From 2-02-FULL-66-22 sp964576535 (GTDB taxonomy: Bacteria > Methylomirabilota > Methylomirabilia > Methylomirabilales > 2-02-FULL-66-22): DNA of 11,162 nt. The position numbers were made by a program, and so were the translations under genes. The notes under the pieces are model-generated. The model was not told the origin of the DNA. It did no database searches and was given only the letters and a program-made list of their open reading frames with translations. How positions within the stretch are numbered: position 1 is the first letter of the stretch; each line of letters begins with the position of its first letter. The stretch lies in assembly GCA_964576535.1 (NCBI GenBank), contig CAZNWB010000111.1, positions 1 to 11,162 of the forward strand. The letters run 5' to 3'. Below, piece by piece: positions 5,461-11,162 of this stretch.

Positions 5461-6839
5461 CTCAACTCTCCGTCGCCCGACGCGTCGCCCGCTTCGTCAC
5501 CGGCCTCGCGCTGGAGGATCTCCCTCCGGCCGTCGTCTCTCGAACGACCCTCCTCGCCCTGGACACCCTCGGGAGCTGTCTCGCCTCCTCGACCATGGAC
5601 TTCGGTCGCGCGGTCATTTGCACCAGCGAGCGCCTCGGGGGACCGCCGGAGAGTTCCCTGATCGGGGGGAAGGCGAAGGTCGCGGCCGCCAACGCCGTCC
5701 TGGCGAACGGCACCCTGGCCCACGGGCTGGATTTCGATGACACCAGGGAGGACGCGATCGTCCATACCGGATGCGTGGCGGTCACCACGGCCCTCGCCGT
5801 GGGCGAGGCCGTCGGCGCCTCGGGAAGAGCAGCCCTGGAGGCCGTGCTCGCCGGCGTGGAGGTGATGTGCCGCGTGGGGCTTGCCGCTCCCGGAAAATTT
5901 CACGCGCGGAACTTTCATCCGACGGCCCTCTCGGGAAGCTTTGCCGCGGCCGCGGCCGCGGGAAAACTCTACGGCCTCACGGAGGACCAGCTCGTTCACG
6001 CCTTCGGGATCTGCGGCAGCCAGGCCAGCGGGGTCATCCAGTATCTGGCCGACGGCTCATGGACCAAGCGGCTCCATCCCGGATGGGCCGCCCACGCCGG
6101 TGTCACCGCGGCCCTCCTCGCCCAGGCGGGATTCACCGGCCCCGAGCAGGTCTTTGAGGGGCAGCAGGGCTTCTACCAGGCCTTCGCGGGCGGCTACGAC
6201 CAAGGCCGGATGGATCCCCTCCTCGAAAGCCTGGGCAAGGTGTGGGAGGTGGAACATCTCACGTTCAAGCCGTATCCCTGCGGCTCCATCGCGCACCCCT
6301 ACATGGACTGCGCCCTCCGTCTCCGGGCGCAGCACGCGATCCGGCCCGACCAGATCGCCGAGATTCACTGCCGGACCGCCCAGGGACCGGTGCCGCGCCT
6401 CTGGGAGCCGCTGGCGGCAAAGCGCCGGCCACCCAACGGCTACGCGGCCAAGTTCAGCCTGCCGTACCTCGTGGCGGTGATGCTCGCCAAGGGGAGGGCA
6501 GGCCTGGCCGAGTTCACGGACGAGGCCGTCCAGGACCGGACCGTCCTGGACCTGGCCGCCACGGTGCACTACGAGCTGGATCCGACGATTGACTATCCGA
6601 GGCAGTTCGTGGGCCACGTCCGGATCAGGCTCACGGACGGGCGCGTGGTGGAGGATCGGCAGGATCATCCTCGGGGCGGGCCGGATTTCCCCATGACCCG
6701 GGAAGAGCTGGAGGCGAAGTTTCGAGGAAACGCCGGCCTGCGCATGCCGGCAGAGAAGATCGAAGAAGTCATCAACGCGGTGGGTGGGCTGGCCGCCCTC
6801 CGACAGCTCACGCCACTGATGACGTCTCTCAGGTCGTAG
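5457..6839 (+). CDS. MmgE/PrpD family protein
   Basis: 460-residue member of the MmgE/PrpD superfamily, which includes 2-methylcitrate dehydratase (PrpD), cis-aconitate decarboxylase and iminodisuccinate epimerase. These enzymes act on di- and tricarboxylates through proton abstraction without a metal cluster. Seen: ANGTLAHGLDFDDTR (83-97), H103 in IVHTG, FHPTALSGSFAAAAAAG (153-169), SQASG (188-192), the substrate-pocket block TKRLHPGWAAHAG (203-215) and FKPYPCGSIAHP (270-281). Lys204, His207 and Lys271 lie in the blocks that contribute active-site residues in this family. The start is GTG inside the GTGA overlap with the VOC gene. The SDR gene follows after three bases. There is no prpB, prpC or citrate synthase alongside, so a methylcitrate-cycle role is not supported; I leave the substrate open. 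The protein looks full length. Confidence 0.9.
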   Translation: MTQLSVARRVARFVTGLALEDLPPAVVSRTTLLALDTLGSCLASSTMDFGRAVICTSERLGGPPESSLIGGKAKVAAANAVLANGTLAHGLDFDDTREDAIVHTGCVAVTTALAVGEAVGASGRAALEAVLAGVEVMCRVGLAAPGKFHARNFHPTALSGSFAAAAAAGKLYGLTEDQLVHAFGICGSQASGVIQYLADGSWTKRLHPGWAAHAGVTAALLAQAGFTGPEQVFEGQQGFYQAFAGGYDQGRMDPLLESLGKVWEVEHLTFKPYPCGSIAHPYMDCALRLRAQHAIRPDQIAEIHCRTAQGPVPRLWEPLAAKRRPPNGYAAKFSLPYLVAVMLAKGRAGLAEFTDEAVQDRTVLDLAATVHYELDPTIDYPRQFVGHVRIRLTDGRVVEDRQDHPRGGPDFPMTREELEAKFRGNAGLRMPAEKIEEVINAVGGLAALRQLTPLMTSLRS

Positions 6840-6842
6840 TCC

Positions 6843-7640
6843 ATGGAACTGGGACTAAAAGGGAAGGTGGTCCTCGTCACCGGGGCCAGCCGGGGAATCG
6901 GCCGGGCCATCGCCCTGGCCTTTGCCGGCGAAGGGTGCCGGCTGGCCCTGGCCAGCCGGACAGGACAGGTCCTGGCCGCGGTGGTGGAAGAGGTGGGAAC
7001 GCTCGGCGGCGAGGCGCGCCACTGGGTGACGGACGTCACCGATCCGACCCAGGTGGAGACCCTCGTCGAAAGTGCCTGCCGGACCTGGGGCGGGATTGAC
7101 GTCCTTGTCAATAATGTCGGCGGGGGGTACCCCAAGGCCTTCGAGGCCGTCAGCGACGAGGAGTGGGAGCGGGTCGTCAATCTCAACCTCTTTTCCGCGA
7201 CCCGTCTGAGCCGGGCGGTCCTGCCCCACATGAGGGAGCGGGGGGGTGGACAGATCATCAACATCGCGGCCCTGTCCGGACGCGTCCCGCGCCTGGGACA
7301 GATCGCGTCGAATGCCGCCAAGGCGGCACTGATCAATTTCACCGAGTCCCTAGCTGCCGAGGTCGCCCCGCACGGGATCCGGGTCAACGCCGTCTGTCCG
7401 GCGGCCATCCTGACCGAGCGGTGGGAAGAGCGGGTGGCGCGGTACGGGAAGGAACACGGACTTCCGTTCGAGCAGGCGATGACGGAGATGGCGAGCAAGA
7501 GTATCCCTCTGGGCCGGTTCGGCCTGCCGGAGGAGGTCGCCAGCGCCGTCGTGTTTCTGGCCTCGGAGCGCGCGGGCTTCATCACCGGCGTTTCGATCTT
7601 CGTGGACGGCGGGATGGGGCGCTCGGTCTCCATCCCATAG
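6843..7640 (+). CDS. SDR-fold protein with altered catalytic residues
   Basis: 265-residue short-chain dehydrogenase/reductase fold protein. The cofactor-binding half is standard: TGASRGIG (13-20), acidic D64 in VTDVTD, NNVGG (90-94), and the structural Asn N115 in VNLNLF. The active site is not: aligned on K160, the catalytic Tyr position holds S156 (SNAAK instead of YxxxK) and the catalytic Ser position holds A143 (IAALSG instead of ISS). The C-terminal part, including HGIRVNAVCPAAILTE (177-192) and ITGVSIFVDGGMG, is normal for the FabG-like group. Classical Ser-Tyr-Lys hydride transfer is therefore doubtful. Subgroups of SDRs with a Ser-Asn replacement exist, and this may be one with changed chemistry. 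It is the third gene of the VOC-PrpD-SDR set, three bases after prpD. The fold is certain; the reaction is unknown. Confidence 0.9.
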   Translation: MELGLKGKVVLVTGASRGIGRAIALAFAGEGCRLALASRTGQVLAAVVEEVGTLGGEARHWVTDVTDPTQVETLVESACRTWGGIDVLVNNVGGGYPKAFEAVSDEEWERVVNLNLFSATRLSRAVLPHMRERGGGQIINIAALSGRVPRLGQIASNAAKAALINFTESLAAEVAPHGIRVNAVCPAAILTERWEERVARYGKEHGLPFEQAMTEMASKSIPLGRFGLPEEVASAVVFLASERAGFITGVSIFVDGGMGRSVSIP

Positions 7641-7654
7641 CGAACTCCGTGCCC

Positions 7655-7746
7655 ATGGAAAATGGTGAACCGACAACTGACAACCGGTCAGATCGAAGAA
7701 TGAACGGAGATGGCCTGTTGTCGGTTGTCCGTTGTCCGTTTTCGAT
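7655..7746. repeat. Long imperfect inverted repeat built of heptads
   Basis: Arms 7655-7687 and 7714-7746 pair with about six mismatches over 33 bases around a 26-base loop. Each arm is itself a 7-base-period repeat: ACCGACA, ACTGACA, ACCGGTC on the left, and TTGTCGG, TTGTCCG, TTGTCCG on the right. It lies between the SDR stop and the binding-protein gene. It could slow transcription or shield the upstream mRNA, but there is no T-run. Confidence 0.75.
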
Positions 7747-7837
7747 TGGGTCGAGGTGTTGAAGAATGTTCAAGGTCTTACGGGGATTATGGCATGAAGA
7801 GAACACGGTGAAAGATGTAGGGGGAGGTGGAAGGAGC

Positions 7838-8863
7838 ATGCGAAGGTGGTGGCTTCTCACGATTACACTGACGATGTCCTGGCCTGTCGGTTTCGCGGAC
7901 CTGACCTCTGCGCAGGATGCCCGCCTGGAGGCCGCCAGGAAGGAGGGCAAGGTGGTGTGGTACTCCTCGCTGGCGGTGCCCAGTACCGAAAAGATCGCCA
8001 AGCTGTTCGAGGCGGCCTATCCGGGGATCCAGGTCGAAGTCCACCGGACGGGCTCCCAGCGGGTCCTACAGCGACTCATGCAGGAGGTCCAGGCGAACAT
8101 CAAGAATGCCGATGTCGTGCACACCTCGGATGCGGGCCACTTCGTCCTTCTGAAGGAAAAGAATCTGCTCATGAAATACTCACCCGCGGGGGTCGAGAAG
8201 TTCCCGGCCGGCTTCAAGGACAAGGACGGCTACCACTACGGCCTGCGGTCCACCCTGTCGGTCATAGCCTTCAACCCGAAGATCATCCCGCCGGCGGAGG
8301 CCCCAAGGACGTGGAAGGACCTGCAAGATCCGAAGTGGCGGGGGAAGATGGTGACGGCCCACCCCGGATACAGCGGGATCATTGCGACCCACGTGCTGGC
8401 GCTGGTCAACCAGTACGGCTGGGACTACTTCAAGCAGTTGGCTCAGAACAAACTCATGATCGTCCAGTCGGCCAACGATCCGCCGCAGGTCGTCGCCTCG
8501 GGGGAGCGACCCATCGCGGTAAACGGGTCCGAATACTTCTTCTACCAGACCCAGAAGAAGGGCAATCCGATCCAGATCGTCTACCCGAAGGAGGGCGTCC
8601 CCCTCATCGTCTCGCCCACGGCCATCACCAGCTTCGCCCCGCATCCGAACGCGGCCAAGCTCTTCACCGATTTCACCTTCACCAAGGAAGTGCAGCAGGT
8701 CCTGGCCGATACCGAGGGACTCTACACCGGGCACCCGGAGGTGAAGTACCCGGCGGACAAGCCGAAGCTGAGCGAACTGAAACTTCTGCCGGCAGATCCC
8801 GAGGAGCTGGAGAAGCGGAACGAGGAGATCAAGAATCGCTTCGTGGAGTTCTTCGGCGCGTGA
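7838..8863 (+). CDS. ABC-importer periplasmic solute-binding protein (Fe3+/AEP/polyamine-type fold)
   Basis: Exported binding protein of 341 residues for an ABC importer. The ATG at 7838 is chosen because GGAGG (7823-7827) sits ten bases upstream and it opens a clear signal peptide: MRR, a hydrophobic core WWLLTITLTMSW, then TSA|QDA near residue 25. The frame is open from 7766, but those 24 residues are polar and would spoil the signal. Mature motifs: LEAARKEGKVVWYSSL (30-45), KLFEAAYPGIQVEVHRTGS, the DVVHTSDAGHF loop, TWKDLQDPKWRGK (the family's strongest signature) and ITSFAPHPNAAKLFTDF near the C-terminus. This is the SBP_bac_6/8 group that includes FbpA, PhnS and PotD-like proteins. I see no FbpA-style Tyr-Tyr iron pair, so iron is not assumed. 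It follows VOC-PrpD-SDR after ~200 bases and precedes the permease, suggesting uptake of a compound those enzymes process. Confidence 0.9.
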   Translation: MRRWWLLTITLTMSWPVGFADLTSAQDARLEAARKEGKVVWYSSLAVPSTEKIAKLFEAAYPGIQVEVHRTGSQRVLQRLMQEVQANIKNADVVHTSDAGHFVLLKEKNLLMKYSPAGVEKFPAGFKDKDGYHYGLRSTLSVIAFNPKIIPPAEAPRTWKDLQDPKWRGKMVTAHPGYSGIIATHVLALVNQYGWDYFKQLAQNKLMIVQSANDPPQVVASGERPIAVNGSEYFFYQTQKKGNPIQIVYPKEGVPLIVSPTAITSFAPHPNAAKLFTDFTFTKEVQQVLADTEGLYTGHPEVKYPADKPKLSELKLLPADPEELEKRNEEIKNRFVEFFGA

Positions 8864-8934
8864 CACGCAAGCGATCAGCGGTCATGAAACGAGTTTCGCC
8901 ACGACGGAAGAAAATCCCCCGTGTTCCAATTCCC

Positions 8935-8996
8935 GTAGGGAGGGCCCTTGTGGCCCTCCGCTCCCAGAGACGGAGGGGGACGAGCCCCCTCCCTAC
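8935..8996. repeat. REP/BIME-like double palindrome
   Basis: Two neighbouring hairpins, GGAGGGCC-CTTGT-GGCCCTCC (8939-8959) and GGAGGGGG-ACGAG-CCCCCTCC (8972-8992), are also inverted copies of each other, so 8935-8960 and 8971-8996 can form one larger 26-bp stem around a 10-base loop. Where the two differ (CC/GG against GG/CC) the changes are compensatory. It sits in the 151-bp gap between the binding protein and permease genes, where such elements often set differential mRNA stability. Confidence 0.8.
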
Positions 8997-9014
8997 CGCT
9001 GAAGGCTGATTTTC

Positions 9015-10718
9015 ATGGCTGAGCGTACACTCGTCCTCCCCTCGCGCCTCGAGGGAATGGACCGATCCCTTCCCGTCTGGGTCATAACCGCGCTGGCCCT
9101 GGCCTTCCTGATCCTCTGGCCCCTCGGCTGGCTGGCCTACGTGAGCGTGAGCAGCGAGGCCGGCATCACCTTCAGCCACTACCGAAAGGTGTTCACGGAC
9201 CCGCATTTCCAGAAGGCGCTCTGGAACACCGTGATCCTGGCGTTCTGGGTCGGGCTGGCCTCACTGGCCATCGGCATCCCGATGGCCTGGCTCTCGGCGC
9301 GAACGGACCTCCCGGGAAAACGGCTCATCCGGGGCCTCATGCTGGCCTCGTTCGTCACGCCGCCCTTCCTCGGGGCGTTCGCCTGGGTCATGCTGGCGGG
9401 GCCCAATGCCGGCTTCCTCAACAAGCTCTACAGGAATCTCACCGGCGCCGAGGACCCCCTGGTCAACATCTTCAGTATGCCGGGGCTGGTCTTCGTCGTG
9501 GGCATCTACACCTTCCCCTACGTCTTTATCATGATCGCCAACACCCTGGACCTGATCGCCTCCGATCTGGAAGAGGCGGCGGCCATCCTGGGCGCCGGCC
9601 GTCTTCAGGTCGCGCTCACGATCACCATTCCCTTGGTGGCCCCGGCCGTCCTGAGCGGCTTCATCCTGGCGGTCCTTCAGGCGCTGGCCCTCTTCGGGTC
9701 GCCGGCCATCCTGGCGCTTCCCGCAGGATTCCACACCATCACCACCCAGATCTGGGCCCTCTTTCAGTACCCGCCAAAGACAGAGATGGCCGCGGCCTTC
9801 TCCATCCCGCTCCTGCTGGCCACTGCCCTGCTCCTGCTGCTGCAGAAAAAACTCCTCGGGCGGCGCGGCTATGCCTCTGTGGGCGGCAAGGGCGGACAGC
9901 GGCGGGAGATCCCCCTCGGATTCTGGCGCTACCCAGCCCTGCTGGGCTGCCTGGCCGTCATGGCGTGCTCCATCTTCTTGCCCTATGGCATCCTGGCCAA
10001 GGCGGCGCTCTCCCGGGCATGGGCCCAGCCCTTGACCTGGGAGAACTTTACCCTGGCAAACTTCTGGTTCACCTTCTTCGAGTACAGCTCCACTAAGCTG
10101 GCCATCGTCAATACGCTCGAACTCGGAATCATGACGGCGTGCGTGGGAGCCGGGCTCGTCGCGCTCTTGGCCTACATCACGAACCGGAAGATCATTGTCG
10201 GCCACCAGGTCCTGGGTTTTCTCGCGATCGCCCCCGTCGTGATCCCCGGCGTCGTCCTCGCCGTGGGCCTCTTCATCGCCTATACCCGGCCCCCGCTCAT
10301 GCTCTACGGCACGCTCTGGATCCTGTTCGTCGCCTATCTCACCAAGGAGATGCCCGTGGGCTATTCCCAGTCCGACGCCACCTTCCGGGGAATCCACCCC
10401 GAGCTGGAGGAGGCGGGGCGGATCCTGGGGGCGGGGCGGCTGCGGGTCCTCCGCGAGATCACGGCCCCGCTGGCCCTGAGCGGGATCATCGCCACGTGGT
10501 GTTTCATCTTCATTGGCGTCATCCGGGAGCTGTCGGCCTCGATCATTCTCTTCACGCCCAACACCAAGGTGATGTCCGTGGTGATCTTCGACCTCAAAGA
10601 GGAGGGGCAGTTCGGCGCCATCGCCGTCCTGGGCCTCTTCATGCTGGCCATGACCTTCGCCATCGTCGTGCTCATACAGACCGTCCTCGGCCGCGACTTT
10701 CTTGGAGCGAAGGAGTGA
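9015..10718 (+). CDS. ABC-importer permease, fused two-domain (SfuB/FbpB-like)
   Basis: Inner-membrane permease of 567 residues in which two six-helix BPD_transp_1 domains are fused in one chain. Domain 1 spans about residues 20-280 and domain 2 about 305-560. Each has the cytoplasmic EAA loop that docks the ATPase: EEAAAILGAGRLQVALTITI (186-205) then P, and LEEAGRILGAGRLRVLREIT (464-483) then AP. About 12 membrane helices can be seen. The ATG has GAAGG nine bases upstream. Its partner is the binding protein 151 bases upstream. No ATP-binding subunit is encoded in the window, so it must lie elsewhere or be shared. This arrangement is typical of Fe3+, thiamine, 2-aminoethylphosphonate and polyamine-type importers; substrate cannot be told from the permease. 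It appears complete and ends in FLGAKE. Confidence 0.93.
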   Translation: MAERTLVLPSRLEGMDRSLPVWVITALALAFLILWPLGWLAYVSVSSEAGITFSHYRKVFTDPHFQKALWNTVILAFWVGLASLAIGIPMAWLSARTDLPGKRLIRGLMLASFVTPPFLGAFAWVMLAGPNAGFLNKLYRNLTGAEDPLVNIFSMPGLVFVVGIYTFPYVFIMIANTLDLIASDLEEAAAILGAGRLQVALTITIPLVAPAVLSGFILAVLQALALFGSPAILALPAGFHTITTQIWALFQYPPKTEMAAAFSIPLLLATALLLLLQKKLLGRRGYASVGGKGGQRREIPLGFWRYPALLGCLAVMACSIFLPYGILAKAALSRAWAQPLTWENFTLANFWFTFFEYSSTKLAIVNTLELGIMTACVGAGLVALLAYITNRKIIVGHQVLGFLAIAPVVIPGVVLAVGLFIAYTRPPLMLYGTLWILFVAYLTKEMPVGYSQSDATFRGIHPELEEAGRILGAGRLRVLREITAPLALSGIIATWCFIFIGVIRELSASIILFTPNTKVMSVVIFDLKEEGQFGAIAVLGLFMLAMTFAIVVLIQTVLGRDFLGAKE

Positions 10719-10760
10719 TAGTCAAGGTGGAAGTCATTCGGTAACTCAAATATAACTAAT

Positions 10761-11126
10761 ATGACTCGATCAGAAATACTGACGCCAGAAGAATACAGAA
10801 GAGACCTCCATCGACGATTGCAATCAATACATGATGAATTGTCGAAGACTAAGCTTTTGGCTACGATATTTGACAAGGAATGGTACCGAGCGATTAGCGA
10901 CGAAATCGACAGAGCTGACCTTACGCGGCCATTTCAATCCGATTCTGCGCTGATGTTTTTCCAGTTAGATCATCCGCTTCGGGGAGTCGCGTGGTTCGAG
11001 CACGCACAAGATCTGGTCGAACAAGGGCGGGCGAGCGAACTCGGCGAAGACCAGGCATTTGTCTATGCCTTATTCGGGCGAGATCCCCTCAAGTCATTCC
11101 TGCCCATCCTAGTATTACTCAGTTAA
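10761..11126 (+). CDS. Hypothetical protein, A/T-rich orphan
   Basis: I do not recognise this 121-residue protein. It is soluble and charged, with a likely helical N-terminal half (res 9-55, rich in Arg, Glu, Leu, Ile), a central FFQLDHPLRGVAWFEHAQDL segment (66-85), an acidic patch ELGEDQAF and a hydrophobic end SFLPILVLLS. There is no signal peptide or membrane helix, except that the last nine residues are apolar. Codon choice and base composition are visibly richer in A/T than every gene to its left, the mark of recent acquisition or of a different selection regime. It starts at ATG 10761, with no Shine-Dalgarno but a TATAAC (10751-10756) close upstream, so it may be transcribed separately and nearly leaderless. 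The 42-bp gap from the permease does not argue for a functional link. It is open and full, with a TAA stop, but the apolar ending could also be an early truncation. Confidence 0.6.
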   Translation: MTRSEILTPEEYRRDLHRRLQSIHDELSKTKLLATIFDKEWYRAISDEIDRADLTRPFQSDSALMFFQLDHPLRGVAWFEHAQDLVEQGRASELGEDQAFVYALFGRDPLKSFLPILVLLS

Positions 11127-11134
11127 GTTATGAC

Positions 11135-11161
11135 GTGTCGGATCTCAGCCGAGATCCACAC
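11135..11161. repeat. Hairpin downstream of the orphan ORF
   Basis: GGATCTC-AGCC-GAGATCC (11140-11157) is a perfect 7-bp stem with a four-base loop. It is extended by GTGT/ACAC past a single bulged C to 11 paired bases. It starts nine bases after the TAA, so it could be a terminator, but the window ends before any T-run could be seen. Confidence 0.5.
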
Positions 11162-11162
11162 C

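Noticed and set aside
5457..6839. 2-methylcitrate dehydratase of the methylcitrate cycle (prpD)
   Set aside because: The superfamily is right, but prpB, prpC and acnM-type partners are absent, so naming it prpD would over-specify.
7846..9009. 387-codon plus-strand frame overlapping the binding-protein gene
   Set aside because: A frame-shifted shadow of the solute-binding protein, Gly/Arg-rich, with no motifs.
7838..10718. Iron(III) importer
   Set aside because: The fold family includes iron transporters, but the binding protein shows no obvious iron-ligand tyrosine pair and the neighbours are carboxylate-type enzymes, so I left the substrate open.

Overview
This is a GC-rich chromosomal stretch from a bacterium, probably an environmental or metagenome-derived lineage. 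The prenyltransferase next to the menaquinone methyltransferase looks like MqnP, the enzyme of the futalosine (Mqn) route. Surface-sugar genes, a CheW-type adaptor and a MmgE/PrpD-plus-ABC-importer cluster lie nearby. That mix, together with 7-bp-period repeats between genes, would fit a Methylomirabilota/Rokubacteria-like or deltaproteobacterial-type genome, but the sequence alone does not fix the taxon.

Layout. (1) 61-1076: menG/ubiE followed by a 58-codon 5' stub of mqnP. (2) About 1077-3258, minus strand: a cut-out piece of a surface-glycan or nucleotide-sugar operon. In transcription order it holds the 3' end of an NAD-dependent sugar epimerase, a complete GNAT acetyltransferase, a complete WbmS-like polysaccharide deacetylase, and the first ~22 codons of a hexapeptide-repeat acetyltransferase. 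Both outer genes are truncated. Each break lies against copies of one short repeat (core GATAGGAAGTTGGAAACGGG); on the right this repeat sits in a 120-bp-period tandem duplication. (3) 3259-3584: no recognisable gene, but a good minus-strand promoter and a possible plus-strand promoter. (4) 3585-4855: a complete mqnP, translationally coupled to a small CheW-domain gene. (5) 5083-7640: a tight VOC-fold gene, MmgE/PrpD gene and SDR-fold gene. (6) 7838-10718: a periplasmic solute-binding protein and a fused, duplicated ABC permease of the Fe3+/2-aminoethylphosphonate/polyamine type. A double-palindrome repeat separates them, and no ATPase gene is visible. (7) 10761-11126: an unrecognised, visibly A/T-richer orphan ORF at the edge.

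How it works together. MenG and MqnP belong to menaquinone synthesis. The natural order was probably menG-mqnP, and the glycan block now sits between a dead mqnP stub and the working copy. The VOC, PrpD and SDR genes followed by a binding protein and permease look like uptake and processing of a small, probably carboxylated, compound; the substrate is unknown.

The most notable signals are the repeat-bounded rearrangement, the mosaic identity between the two mqnP copies, a genome-style family of heptad repeats at several intergenic sites, a REP-like double hairpin with compensatory base changes, and an SDR that has lost its catalytic Ser and Tyr. I found no convincing new defence or mobile system. 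A metagenome assembly join remains a serious alternative for the 1076-3585 structure.
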